Assembly: GCA_009829735.1 (NCBI GenBank) | Contig: CM020618.1 | Coordinates: 42,027,030 to 42,091,029 of the forward strand | From: Pyropia yezoensis | Lineage: Eukaryota; Rhodophyta; Bangiophyceae; Bangiales; Bangiaceae | DNA: 64,000 nt | Direction: 5' to 3' | In this document: in pieces, positions 32,001 to 41,599 of the stretch | How the letters are laid out: the number at the start of each line of letters is the position of its first letter | Position numbering within the stretch: position 1 is the first letter of the stretch | The notes under the pieces: model-generated | What the model was told of the DNA's origin: nothing | Database searches by the model: none | The model's input: the letters and a program-made list of their open reading frames with translations, nothing else | Made by a program: the position numbers and the translations under genes

Positions 32001-32935
32001 GCATCAAGAACTTGTACACCACGACGTACCACCCTCAAACGAACGGCCAGGTGGAACGATTCAACCGGACCCTAGTGGACATGGTACGGCACTACGTGGA
32101 GGAGCACCAAGAAGACTGGGACGAGCTCCTGGCTGTCCTCACTCTAGCCTACAACTCCCGAGTTCACCGGACAACGGGAGTCGCTCCACTCGACTTTGTC
32201 ACCCCAAGGCGGCTGACCAACTTCTCCCTGGAAAGAATACCGGATGGTCTCCAGCCTGCACTGAAGTCAGGTCCCAAGGCAAAGGATGAGTTCCTGGAAC
32301 AACTAAAGCTCCTGCTTCCAAGAGTCAAGGAGTCAATCTCAAAGACCCAGGAGCGATACAAGCGGGACTATGACAAGGGTGTCCGGGAAAAGAACAAGGA
32401 ACTGGGTGGTGGCGACTGGGTTTTTGTGGACAACCATAGCAAGACCCGGGGGAAGCTGGACTCTAAGACGGATGGACCTTATGAGATTCTCAATACGGAT
32501 GGCTGGACCTTCCTTCTAGACGTGGATGGCTCTCCGTACCGGGTGAGCAGCGACCATGTCACCCGAGCTCCACCGCCAAGCCAACGGGACTTGACCCGGC
32601 GTAAGCGGACTGCGATACCCTGGCTATCCCAAGAAGAAGGTCGGGAATTTGTCTACGTCAAGTTTGTCGACCATGCCTGGAGAGATGGACGCCTGTACCT
32701 GCGAGTACGCTGGTTCGGTTTTAACCCGGCAGATGATACATGGGAACCCTCAAACCGGCTACCCATCGCGGACGTCTGTGCCTACACGCGACGGAACGGG
32801 ATTGAGGGCACTCCAGTGGCCAGAGCCGGCAAGATTCTGGAGTCGGACACGGAGGAGGACCAAGAGGACGGGGCCAACCAAGACCCTCGGGACGAGACGA
32901 GCTCACCCGCAACGGATGCGGAACAAGAGGATTGA
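29033..32935 (+). CDS. pol: Pol polyprotein, element B
   Basis: The protein is 1300 residues from the first ATG, with the same domain order and motifs as copy A (DTGAGPS, YLDD, RNase H, HHCC, D-D-35-E, chromodomain). It is intact. Substitutions relative to A and C include C for R in GGHFCFCVDY near the RT template grip, L for P in WACFLLRPY, A for T in SLRADIL and V for L in VDMVRHY. The first lies in a conserved RT segment and could affect activity; this is only a guess. Confidence 0.96.
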   Translation: MRVGDSLPQAVTPVVDTGAGPSVITENLLPPGWRRHAWRAPTKTRIVDASGQTLRPLGRLPVAIYVNNEPMLFPFLVVKTLSVPLILGWDFQKQHVKSILPGEGKVQFNHGFVSPVLEHLDTKVRVAKNQKERIPPSTLTLIKPVLLPPRSETKVQVTTRTAGQCLIYGRKEFLAKHRLYLAHGHHKKVERHTPFSVLIVNVSRKPITLAKGTRVGTAEPYRGSARAMSKEDLFNLQQELASNLTALDVSPEQEQAGRTTPKPEQAPPGMPKVNQENVPPDLKEALEKLLHEYRHLWSGELGKMDATLHRIQLKPDAKPVHMQPYRAGSHRRDEIEKQVNKMLKMDVIEPSDGEWAFPVVVVPKPGGHFCFCVDYRRLNEMTVKDVYPIPRMDDCLDFLGDATLFSTLDCNAGYWQIPLADEDKDKTTFTCHMGLFRCKRLPFGLTNAPATFQRAIDIILSGLRWRTCLVYLDDIIVFSKTPAEHLEHLREVLALLSKAGVTLKAEKCHLFETEVEYLGHVLSPGELRVNEKNIKALRHARQPKTQTELKSFLGMCNVYRRFVRDYALIARPLTKLTSKKLPAQLPVFDEKQTAAFEELKKRLTTTPVLALPKREGQFVLETDACGVQVGCSLLQQQPDGHFLPIGYYSRVLTPAEKNYSTTERECLAVVWACFLLRPYLEGQEFLIRTDHASLRWLLCMDSSQGRVARWRLRLSEFKYKVCTRAGREHHCADTMSRLETPAADTGPIPEEIPCFILPNVGRGWHAPLYETPDAHQPVTIHRMLEAQLTDPQCLELRHQMDLNRNSRFSESTDGLLVRVSPFDGATQVYVPRSLRADILRLEHSSPQAGHPGINRMYASMRRHYYWETMASDVHKCLEACISCARNRLSQRKKTSKLRLFPAAEPFASLSMDILGPLPETSSGNIYLLIICDRFSKFTRAIPLRTITALDVTSAFCEYWIAAYGPPDSVLTDNGPQFASLFFQGVCDLMGIKNLYTTTYHPQTNGQVERFNRTLVDMVRHYVEEHQEDWDELLAVLTLAYNSRVHRTTGVAPLDFVTPRRLTNFSLERIPDGLQPALKSGPKAKDEFLEQLKLLLPRVKESISKTQERYKRDYDKGVREKNKELGGGDWVFVDNHSKTRGKLDSKTDGPYEILNTDGWTFLLDVDGSPYRVSSDHVTRAPPPSQRDLTRRKRTAIPWLSQEEGREFVYVKFVDHAWRDGRLYLRVRWFGFNPADDTWEPSNRLPIADVCAYTRRNGIEGTPVARAGKILESDTEEDQEDGANQDPRDETSSPATDAEQED

Positions 32936-33080
32936 GAAGAAGGGAACGGGTATATCAAGGAGAACACGCAATGCAAGCATGGAACAATCAAGGAAAACAA
33001 GCACCCGCTCGAGCAACCCTTCTCTCCGCCTCTTCCCTCCTCGCTTCTCCCAAGACCCTCACCCTCCTTGCCTCCAACTA

Positions 33081-34229
33081 CTACTCCCGGCGCGGACGCT
33101 GAGCCGCGGGAGTGTCCTCCGGCGCTGCCTCCGCGGTACGACGGGAACCGGAGGAAGACGGGATGACGTAGTGCGGTGGACGCGGCGCATCCCGGTATGA
33201 CGCCATCGGAGTAGTACCAGTAGTTGCCGGTGGCTCCCGCTCATCCAGATATGTCCGTCGGCGCCGCTGGAAGCCCGTGAAGGTCTCTGACCACTGCTGG
33301 GCCAGGCCATGCCGCGTCAAAGTCGCCAGAAGTTCGCCAACCACCGGGTTGTTCGACATCTGGCCGCTGTCCGCGCAAGCAAACACCCGGTCGACCACGT
33401 CGTTCAAGACGCTGGCGTAAGTACCCAGCACCAGAGAGGACCCGACGCCTTCAACCTGCACCGGAAGACGACCCAGCTGTCTCAATCATGCCGACGTCGT
33501 ACTGTTCGCATGTGGACCACCTTGGTCAGGTACCAGTCAGGCACCCGGAAGCGGGTAAGGCGCAGAGTCGGCGCCGGAATCTCGAACCGGCCCGAGGATG
33601 ACACTACCGGACGGTCCACAACGGCCCCCGAGACCGGAGTGCCCAACTCCAGCGGAGGCACAGCGCCGCCGGCGTTGGAAGAAGGCGTCCGGGGTAGAGC
33701 GGCCGGAGTAGTCGGCGACCGCACGGCCACTTTCAGACTCGCCGCAGACAAGCGCGGTGCCGGAGGAGCTTGAAGTACCGGCACAGCAGGAACAGGGCGC
33801 GGACGCGCCGGTGACGGTTCAGGCGAGGCAACCGGGGCGACAGGGGCAACAGGAGGAAGCGGAGCCGCCGCAGACGCCCGACCGACCGCCGCGGCCCATC
33901 CCGACTCCCGCACCGGCGGCCCAACTGGCAGAAGATCAAGGGCGGCCGGAGCAGGAAAGCTACCTAGCTGCGGCCACGCCGGAAGCGGCGTCGCCAGCTG
34001 CACCTTAGCCGGAGAAGACTGGTAGACCACCTGCGCCCAACCGTAGCCATCCCGACGCGGGCGGTTCTGGTCGGCAATCGCGTTCAAGAAGCTCCGGTCA
34101 TGCACCGGTACCAGACGCCGGAAGTCGATCATCGCCTGGAAGAGCTCCTTGTACTCCTCGTCCTCGCTGCACAGGAAGTCGACGGTCAACTTGTCGACAA
34201 TCCAGACCATCAGGAGGTCGGGGAGAAAC
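33081..34229 (-). pseudogene. Antisense ORF of element B, 5' end cut by the gap and frameshifted
   Basis: It corresponds to the antisense frame of A from about its residue 322 to the end. The upstream part reads as in A to DWYL, then changes frame through single-base deletions and stops at 33482. The downstream part, with the short helical domain and Arg run, is open from about 33485 to 33081. A and C do not have these deletions. Either this copy has decayed locally or the consensus sequence is poor near the contig end. Confidence 0.75.
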
Positions 34230-34239
34230 NNNNNNNNNN
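34230..34239. other. Run of ten N at a foldback junction
   Basis: The left side ends GTCGGGGAGAAAC and the right side starts CTTGGTTTCTCCCCGAC, so the two arms mirror each other with only N10 plus CTTG between them. The inverted arms continue for about 7.9 kb on each side (element B against element C). It is a scaffold gap or an unread hairpin centre, not a biological feature in itself. Confidence 0.95.
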
Positions 34240-35396
34240 CTTGGTTTCTCCCCGACCTCCTGATGGTCTGGATTGTCGACAAGTTGACCGTCGACTTCCT
34301 GTGCAGCGAGGACGAGGAGTACAAGGAGCTCTTCCAGGCGATGATCGACTTCCGGCGTCTGGTACCGGTGCATGACCGGAGCTTCTTGAACGCGATTGCC
34401 GACCAGAACCGCCCGCGTCGGGATGGCTACGGTTGGGCGCAGGTGGTCTACCAGTCTTCTCCGGCTAAGGTGCAGCTGGCGACGCCGCTTCCGGCGTGGC
34501 CGCAGCTAGGTAGCTTTCCTGCTCCGGCCGCCCTTGATCTTCTGCCAGTTGGGCCGCCGGTGCGGGAGTCGGGATGGGCCGCGGCGGTCGGTCGGGCGTC
34601 TGCGGCGGCTCCGCTTCCTCCTGTTGCCCCTGTCGCCCCGGTTGCCTCGCCTGAACCGTCACCGGCGCGTCCGCGCCCTGTTCCTGCTGTGCCGGTACTT
34701 CAAGCTCCTCCGGCACCGCGCTTGTCTGCGGCGAGTCTGAAAGTGGCCGTGCGGTCGCCGACTACTCCGGCCGCTCTACCCCGGACGCCTTCTTCCAACG
34801 CCGGCGGCGCTGTGCCTCCGCTGGAGTTGGGCACTCCGGTCTCGGGGGCCGTTGTGGACCGTCCGGTAGTGTCATCCTCGGGCCGGTTCGAGATTCCGGC
34901 GCCGACTCTGCGCCTTACCCGCTTCCGGGTGCCTGACTGGTACCTGAACCAAGGTGGTCCGACATGCGACCAGTACGACGTCGGTATGATTTAAGACCAG
35001 CTGGGTCGTCTTCCGGTGCAGGTTGAAGGCGTCGGGTCCTCCCTGGTGCTGGGCACCTACGCCAGTGTCTTGAACGACGTGGTCGACCGGGTGTTTGCTT
35101 GCGCGGACAGCGGTCAGATGTCGAACAACCCGGTGGTTGGCGAACTTCTGGCGACTTTGACGCGGCATGGCTTGGCCCAGCAGTGGTCAGAGACCTTCAC
35201 GGGCTTCCAGCGGCGCCGACGGACATATCTGGATGAGCGGGAGCCACCGGCAACTACTGGTACTACTCCGATGGCGTCATACCGGGATGCGCCGCGTCCA
35301 CCGCACTACGTCATCCCGTCTTCCTCCGGTTCCCGTCGTACCGCGGGGGCAGCGCCGGAGGACACTCCCTCGGCTCAGCGTCCGCGCCGAGAGTAG
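34240..35396 (+). CDS. Antisense ORF of element C, 5' part missing
   Basis: It runs on the plus strand here because the element is inverted. It is identical in translation to copy A, including the in-frame TAA at 34992-34994 between the long linker and the short helical domain, and ends at 35394-35396 after an Arg-rich tail. The start and the first half of the helical region lie beyond the gap. Confidence 0.7.
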
Positions 35397-35541
35397 TAGT
35401 TGGAGGCAAGGAGGGTGAGGGTCTTGGGAGAAGCGAGGAGGAAAGAGGCGGAGAGAAGGGTTGCTCGAGCGGGTGCTTGGTTTCCTTGATTGTTCCATGC
35501 TTGCATTGCGTGTTCTCCTTGATATACCCGTTCCCTTCTTC

Positions 35542-38500
35542 TCAATCCTCTTGTTCCGCATCCGTTGCGGGTGAGCTCGTCTCGTCCCGAGGGTCTTGGT
35601 TGGCCCCGTCCTCTTGGTCCTCTTCCGTGTCCGACTCCAGAATCTTGCCGGCTCTGGCCACGGGAGTGCCCTCAATCCCGTTCCGTCGCGTGTAGGCACA
35701 GACGTCCGCGATGGGTAGCCGGTTTGAGGGTTCCCATGTATCATCTGCCGGGTTGAAACCAAACCAGCGTACTCGCAGGTACAGGCGTCCATCTCTCCAG
35801 GCATGGTCGACAAACTTGACGTAGACAAATTCCCGACCTTCTTCTTGGGATAGCCAGGGTATCGCAGTCCGCTTACGCCGGGTCAAGTCCCGTTGGCTTG
35901 GCGGTGGAGCTCGGGTGACATGGTCGCTGCTCACCCGGTACGGAGAGCCATCCACGTCTAGAAGGAAGGTCCAGCCATCCGTATTGAGAATCTCATAAGG
36001 TCCATCCGTCTTAGAGTCCAGCTTCCCCCGGGTCTTGCTATGGTTGTCCACAAAAACCCAGTCGCCACCACCCAGTTCCTTGTTCTTTTCCCGGACACCC
36101 TTGTCATAGTCCCGCTTGTATCGCTCCTGGGTCTTTGAAATTGACTCCTTGACTCTTGGGAGCAGGAGCTTTAGTTGTTCCAGGAACTCATCCTTTGCCT
36201 TGGGACCTGACTTCAGTGCAGGCTGGAGACCATCCGGTATTCTTTCCAGGGAGAAGTTGGTCAGCCGCCTTGGGGTGACAAAGTCGAGTGGAGCGACTCC
36301 CGTTGTCCGGTGAACTCGGGAGTTGTAGGCTAGAGTGAGGACAGCCAGGAGCTCGTCCCAGTCTTCTTGGTGCTCCTCCACGTAGTGCCGTAGCATGTCC
36401 ACTAGGGTCCGGTTGAATCGTTCCACCTGGCCGTTCGTTTGAGGGTGGTACGTCGTGGTGTACAAGTTCTTGATGCCCATCAGGTCACAGACTCCTTGGA
36501 AGAACAGGGATGCAAACTGGGGACCGTTGTCGGTTAAGACGGAGTCTGGAGGGCCATAGGCAGCTATCCAGTACTCGCAGAAGGCCGACGTGACATCCAG
36601 AGCCGTGATGGTTCTCAACGGGATTGCTCGAGTGAACTTGGAGAACCGGTCACAAATGATGAGCAGGTATATGTTGCCACTGGAGGTCTCAGGTAGGGGC
36701 CCCAGGATGTCCATGCTTAAGCTTGCAAAGGGCTCCGCCGCAGGGAATAGGCGTAGCTTAGAAGTCTTCTTCCTCTGGGACAACCGGTTCCTTGCACAAG
36801 AAATACAAGCCTCCAGGCACTTATGGACGTCACTGGCCATGGTTTCCCAGTAATAATGTCGTCTCATGGAAGCATACATCCGATTGATACCAGGATGCCC
36901 GGCCTGGGGAGACGAGTGCTCCAGGCGTAGGATGTCAGTCCGTAGGCTCCGGGGTACGTAGACTTGAGTTGCCCCATCGAAGGGTGACACCCGTACCAGG
37001 AGTCCGTCTGTAGACTCGGAGAAGCGACTGTTCCGGTTCAGGTCCATTTGGTGGCGAAGCTCCAAGCATTGAGGGTCCGTCAATTGTGCCTCCAGCATCC
37101 GGTGAATGGTTACCGGTTGATGAGCGTCAGGTGTCTCGTACAGGGGAGCGTGCCAGCCACGTCCGACATTCGGGAGGATAAAGCAAGGTATTTCCTCCGG
37201 GATAGGACCGGTATCGGCTGCAGGAGTCTCCAGCCTGGACATGGTGTCGGCGCAGTGGTGCTCCCTCCCTGCTCTGGTGCACACCTTGTACTTGAACTCC
37301 GAAAGGCGTAGGCGCCACCGGGCGACCCTTCCTTGACTGCTGTCCATGCATAGCAGCCACCTTAGACTGGCGTGGTCCGTCCGGATGAGGAACTCTTGTC
37401 CTTCAAGATATGGACGTAATGGGAAGCAAGCCCAGACGACCGCCAAGCACTCGCGCTCGGTCGTCGAATAGTTCTTCTCGGCTGGAGTCAAGACGCGACT
37501 GTAGTAGCCTATCGGGAGGAAGTGCCCATCAGGTTGCTGCTGGAGTAGTGAGCACCCCACCTGGACGCCACAGGCATCAGTCTCCAGAACAAACTGACCC
37601 TCCCGCTTGGGTAACGCCAGTACTGGAGTGGTGGTCAGGCGCTTCTTGAGCTCTTCGAAGGCTGCTGTCTGCTTCTCGTCGAACACCGGGAGTTGTGCTG
37701 GAAGCTTCTTGCTAGTAAGCTTGGTCAAGGGCCGGGCAATCAGAGCGTAGTCTCGTACGAACCGGCGGTAGACGTTGCACATACCCAGGAAGCTCTTGAG
37801 TTCCGTCTGGGTTTTAGGTTGCCGTGCATGCCGGAGGGCCTTGATGTTCTTCTCATTGACTCGGAGCTCCCCCGGACTCAGCACGTGCCCCAGGTACTCC
37901 ACCTCAGTCTCAAACAGGTGGCACTTCTCGGCCTTGAGGGTAACTCCAGCCTTGGACAGGAGGGCCAGGACTTCTCGAAGGTGCTCCAGGTGTTCCGCTG
38001 GGGTCTTGGAGAAAACGATGATGTCGTCCAGGTAGACCAAACATGTTCTCCACCTTAGTCCCGACAGGATGATGTCGATGGCTCTCTGGAAGGTTGCCGG
38101 AGCATTAGTGAGACCAAAAGGGAGACGCTTGCACCGGAATAGTCCCATGTGGCACGTGAAGGTAGTCTTGTCCTTGTCCTCATCAGCCAGAGGGATCTGC
38201 CAGTAACCGGCATTACAATCCAGCGTCGAGAAGAGGGTGGCATCACCAAGAAAGTCGAGGCAATCATCCATCCGGGGTATCGGGTATACATCCTTGACTG
38301 TCATCTCGTTCAGGCGTCTGTAGTCAACGCAGAAACGGAAGTGACCGCCAGGTTTCGGGACGACTACCACCGGGAAAGCCCACTCGCCATCAGACGGCTC
38401 GATAACATCCATCTTGAGCATCTTGTTAACCTGCTTCTCAATCTCATCCCGGCGATGAGATCCAGCCCGGTATGGTTGCATGTGCACTGGTTTGGCATCT

Positions 38501-39444
38501 GGCTTGAGTTGAATCCGGTGTAGGGTGGCGTCCATCTTGCCCAGCTCTCCAGACCACAGGTGCCGATATTCGTGGAGAAGCTTCTCCAGTGCCTCCTTCA
38601 AGTCGGGAGGGACGTTTTCTTGGTTGACCTTCGGCATCCCGGGCGGTGCTTGTTCCGGCTTCGGAGTAGTACGGCCAGCCTGCTCTTGTTCCGGAGATAC
38701 GTCTAAGGCCGTCAAGTTGGATGCCAGCTCTTGTTGCAGGTTGAAGAGGTCTTCCTTGCTCATAGCGCGGGCGGACCCCCGGTAAGGCTCTGCTGTACCA
38801 ACTCGAGTGCCCTTGGCGAGGGTTATTGGCTTCCGGCTCACGTTGACGATCAGCACCGAGAACGGGGTGTGCCTCTCCACCTTCTTGTGGTGTCCGTGGG
38901 CTAGGTATAATCGGTGTTTCGCCAGAAATTCCTTGCGTCCGTAGATCAGGCATTGACCTGCAGTCCGGGTCGTGACTTGAACCTTGGTCTCCGAGCGAGG
39001 AGGTAGGAGCACCGGTTTGATGAGGGTCAAGGTAGAGGGTGGGATGCGTTCCTTCTGGTTCTTGGCCACACGAACCTTGGTGTCTAGGTGCTCCAGCACT
39101 GGTGACACAAACCCATGGTTGAACTGCACCTTTCCTTCTCCGGGTAGGATGCTCTTGACATGCTGCTTCTGGAAGTCCCAGCCTAGGATGAGGGGGACTG
39201 ATAAGGTCTTGACTACTAGAAAGGGAAAAAGCATTGGTTCATTGTTGACATAGATGGCGACGGGAAGACGGCCAAGCGGTCGTAGGGTTTGACCTGATGC
39301 GTCTACAATCCGGGTCTTGGTAGGCGCTCTCCAGGCATGTCGACGCCAGCCCGGAGGTAACAGGTTCTCAGTGATGACGCTTGGTCCGGCTCCCGTGTCG
39401 ACCACCGGCGTAACAGCTTGGGGGAGGCTATCCCCCACACGCAT
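35542..39444 (-). CDS. pol: Pol polyprotein, element C
   Basis: The 1300-residue frame starts at ATG 39444. All motifs of copy A are present, and I found no amino-acid difference from A by eye, against several from B (it has FRF, ACFPLR, RTDIL and DMLRHY like A). It is intact and potentially active. The 5' neighbour is gag of the same element, with pol in another frame and no overlap. Confidence 0.96.
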   Translation of the reverse strand: MRVGDSLPQAVTPVVDTGAGPSVITENLLPPGWRRHAWRAPTKTRIVDASGQTLRPLGRLPVAIYVNNEPMLFPFLVVKTLSVPLILGWDFQKQHVKSILPGEGKVQFNHGFVSPVLEHLDTKVRVAKNQKERIPPSTLTLIKPVLLPPRSETKVQVTTRTAGQCLIYGRKEFLAKHRLYLAHGHHKKVERHTPFSVLIVNVSRKPITLAKGTRVGTAEPYRGSARAMSKEDLFNLQQELASNLTALDVSPEQEQAGRTTPKPEQAPPGMPKVNQENVPPDLKEALEKLLHEYRHLWSGELGKMDATLHRIQLKPDAKPVHMQPYRAGSHRRDEIEKQVNKMLKMDVIEPSDGEWAFPVVVVPKPGGHFRFCVDYRRLNEMTVKDVYPIPRMDDCLDFLGDATLFSTLDCNAGYWQIPLADEDKDKTTFTCHMGLFRCKRLPFGLTNAPATFQRAIDIILSGLRWRTCLVYLDDIIVFSKTPAEHLEHLREVLALLSKAGVTLKAEKCHLFETEVEYLGHVLSPGELRVNEKNIKALRHARQPKTQTELKSFLGMCNVYRRFVRDYALIARPLTKLTSKKLPAQLPVFDEKQTAAFEELKKRLTTTPVLALPKREGQFVLETDACGVQVGCSLLQQQPDGHFLPIGYYSRVLTPAEKNYSTTERECLAVVWACFPLRPYLEGQEFLIRTDHASLRWLLCMDSSQGRVARWRLRLSEFKYKVCTRAGREHHCADTMSRLETPAADTGPIPEEIPCFILPNVGRGWHAPLYETPDAHQPVTIHRMLEAQLTDPQCLELRHQMDLNRNSRFSESTDGLLVRVSPFDGATQVYVPRSLRTDILRLEHSSPQAGHPGINRMYASMRRHYYWETMASDVHKCLEACISCARNRLSQRKKTSKLRLFPAAEPFASLSMDILGPLPETSSGNIYLLIICDRFSKFTRAIPLRTITALDVTSAFCEYWIAAYGPPDSVLTDNGPQFASLFFQGVCDLMGIKNLYTTTYHPQTNGQVERFNRTLVDMLRHYVEEHQEDWDELLAVLTLAYNSRVHRTTGVAPLDFVTPRRLTNFSLERIPDGLQPALKSGPKAKDEFLEQLKLLLPRVKESISKTQERYKRDYDKGVREKNKELGGGDWVFVDNHSKTRGKLDSKTDGPYEILNTDGWTFLLDVDGSPYRVSSDHVTRAPPPSQRDLTRRKRTAIPWLSQEEGREFVYVKFVDHAWRDGRLYLRVRWFGFNPADDTWEPSNRLPIADVCAYTRRNGIEGTPVARAGKILESDTEEDQEDGANQDPRDETSSPATDAEQED

Positions 39445-39629
39445 ACGAGCATTAATCTTGAGGTTTTCCTTACGCAGGACGAGCAAGGTCCCCTTGAACA
39501 AACAGGGTGTCCAGGCGGCTACCGGTTGAGCAGGTAACTGCCGTCCTTTCTCCCGGCACGCAAGGGGAGAACAGGTAGAAGTACCCTGCCGTTGGAGATT
39601 CGGGAAGACACTTGGGGAGAGCGCCTGCC

Positions 39630-41390
39630 CTACTCGTTTCCCGGGTCCGAGGAGTCCTTAGAGGTTTCGGTCTCCAGGTCAAAGTCCGTAGGAGCTTCCC
39701 TTGCCAGAGCCTCCGTGATGCTCTGTAAGGTTGCCACTCGGATGGCATGTACCTGTGCCTTGTCCATCTTGGAGGGTGCCCGCCGGTCAGCCCAGTTGAC
39801 CGCCTTTGCAAACACCAGTCCTTGACGCTTGAGTTTCTCCTGGAGATCCTCGGGAATGGTCGGGCACTGGTAGGACATATGATCCTCCTTCTGGCACAGC
39901 CAGCAAGACCGGAACCGCTGGTTCCTGATCTGCTTGGGGGCGACCAGGGAAGGTTGCTCCTTAGAAACGAAGCCGCCCCACTTGTCCCTTGACTCCATGG
40001 GTGAGGCCTCGCCAACTGCGAGTACCGGTACAGGGTTATCACCTCCCTTATACTTGTCGGGTCCGGGACGAACTCGCGACAACGGCTTGGGGGTTGATAC
40101 CATAGGAGCCTGGAGGGCCTTGGCTTGCCGGTGCTTGCCCTGGGTATAGGCCATCAACTGCTGGAAGGTATGTTCTTGATGTTCCTGGTTGTAGTTCTCC
40201 GCATCCACTTGAAGATATTCAGGAAGCCCCTCCGAGAAGATCATCTTGAGCCTGTCCTCAGGGTAAACGTTGCCACAAGCATCGCTCATCTCCCGGACAC
40301 GACGGGCGAACGCCTCTGGAGTCTCTTGTCTCTCCATGGTTGCCCGGTTCAGCCTACCGACTGCCTTACGCAGGGAGTCCGCGTCTGCGTAGTTGGACAG
40401 GAGCCAGTTGACCGCCTCCGGATAACTCGCGACGGTACGTCCAACAATGTGCCCGGCAGAGTCTGGTAGAACCTGTGCAAACCGCTGTTCCGCTTCTCCG
40501 GTCATGAAGTTAACCAGGAGATAGAGAGCCTTGCCCTCGGACACATCGTTGTCATTGCATGCCTTGACAAACCGGCGCAGGAAGGCAAAGATAAGCGCCG
40601 GTCTCTTCCCGGAAAACTTAGGATGCCCCCCAAAGCTCGGCTGCATTCGCCGGTTCAGGGATGCCATCTTCTTGGCCATCTTCCGGGTGTAACCTTGGTC
40701 TTGGTTCTCCAGCCGGTAGTTACCCCAATACGTGACCTTGTTCAGGGTGGCATCTCCCACTTGGTGGGCAGGGAAGTCGAACTCGACTAGCCTGCGCCGG
40801 GTAGGACCGGGAGATGCATCCCAGTCATATCCCTCCTCAGAGCTGGAGGAACTGGTCTCGCTGGTGCTAGAGCGGCGGCGACGACGCCGACGCCTACGGC
40901 TGCTCCGGTCACCGGTCTTGGAGCTCCCCGCCCCATAGGACGCAAGGGGAGGAAAAGCTTGGCCGGTCCCAGGAGTCGAAGTCTCAGGAAGACCCGTAGA
41001 ACCAGTCATAGCGGTGCCTCTGGCACTGCTAGTGCCCACAGGAAGAGGTGTATACACCCAGCTGCCATGGGTGGGTCCAGGAGTAAACACACCAGGGGCT
41101 ATCCCTGGAGGTTGAAGAGTAGAACCGACAGGAGGGAGACGTCTGCTGCGAGCGGACTCAAACGCCGTTGACCCCGGGGTGGCTCCCACAGGAGGAACAG
41201 CCGGAGGAACGGGAGCAGGCGGTACTTGGCCGCCTGTAGACTCCAGTCCACTACCGGATGTCACGCCCAGGTCTGCTTCACCCGTAGGGAGAACGCCGGG
41301 TTCGGCACCGTCCCCCGCGGTGACCAGGGATGCGTCAAGGGACGCGGGGTCTACCCCTTCGGGCACCGTCGTGCCAGGGAGGGTAGCCAT
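39630..41390 (-). CDS. gag: Gag of element C, complete
   Basis: The frame has 586 residues and starts at ATG 41390. The capsid domain and the CCHC knuckle are as in copy B. Its last 164 residues equal the visible Gag end of copy A, including SSDPGNE at the C-terminus. It is distinguished from B by Y in KALYLL and E in DGAEPG. Because A is cut by the window edge, this is the only complete Gag of the A/C type in view. Confidence 0.95.
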   Translation of the reverse strand: MATLPGTTVPEGVDPASLDASLVTAGDGAEPGVLPTGEADLGVTSGSGLESTGGQVPPAPVPPAVPPVGATPGSTAFESARSRRLPPVGSTLQPPGIAPGVFTPGPTHGSWVYTPLPVGTSSARGTAMTGSTGLPETSTPGTGQAFPPLASYGAGSSKTGDRSSRRRRRRRRRSSTSETSSSSSEEGYDWDASPGPTRRRLVEFDFPAHQVGDATLNKVTYWGNYRLENQDQGYTRKMAKKMASLNRRMQPSFGGHPKFSGKRPALIFAFLRRFVKACNDNDVSEGKALYLLVNFMTGEAEQRFAQVLPDSAGHIVGRTVASYPEAVNWLLSNYADADSLRKAVGRLNRATMERQETPEAFARRVREMSDACGNVYPEDRLKMIFSEGLPEYLQVDAENYNQEHQEHTFQQLMAYTQGKHRQAKALQAPMVSTPKPLSRVRPGPDKYKGGDNPVPVLAVGEASPMESRDKWGGFVSKEQPSLVAPKQIRNQRFRSCWLCQKEDHMSYQCPTIPEDLQEKLKRQGLVFAKAVNWADRRAPSKMDKAQVHAIRVATLQSITEALAREAPTDFDLETETSKDSSDPGNE

Positions 41391-41599
41391 GTTGGTCTCT
41401 TGACAGCCACAGTCCAGTTACCTGCGTGTCCAAAGATCGCAAGACCACAAGAGAGGGGTTGGAGAGCCAGGAATGGGGTTCCCGTGAACGGGTGCAAATA
41501 ATTCCCAAACCACAGAAAAAGACAGAATAGGAACAACGCAACCGCTGCTCCCAAATGTCTCTTCTCAAACACTCCAATCCCCTGCTGCTCCACCAAATA

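Larger units (their letters stand above)
26305..34229 (+). mobile_element. Ty3/gypsy chromovirus, family 1, copy B (3' end missing at the gap)
   Basis: It has a 573 bp 5' LTR, primer site, intact gag, intact pol and most of the antisense frame, then stops at the N run at the position equivalent to 5881 of copy A. The expected polypurine tract, 3' LTR and remaining part of element 3 are absent. It differs from A and C by scattered substitutions and by four single-base deletions around 33478-33540. Confidence 0.95.

Noticed and set aside
34098..34375. Frames running across the N gap
   Set aside because: They are artefacts of translating through N between two inverted copies of the same sequence.
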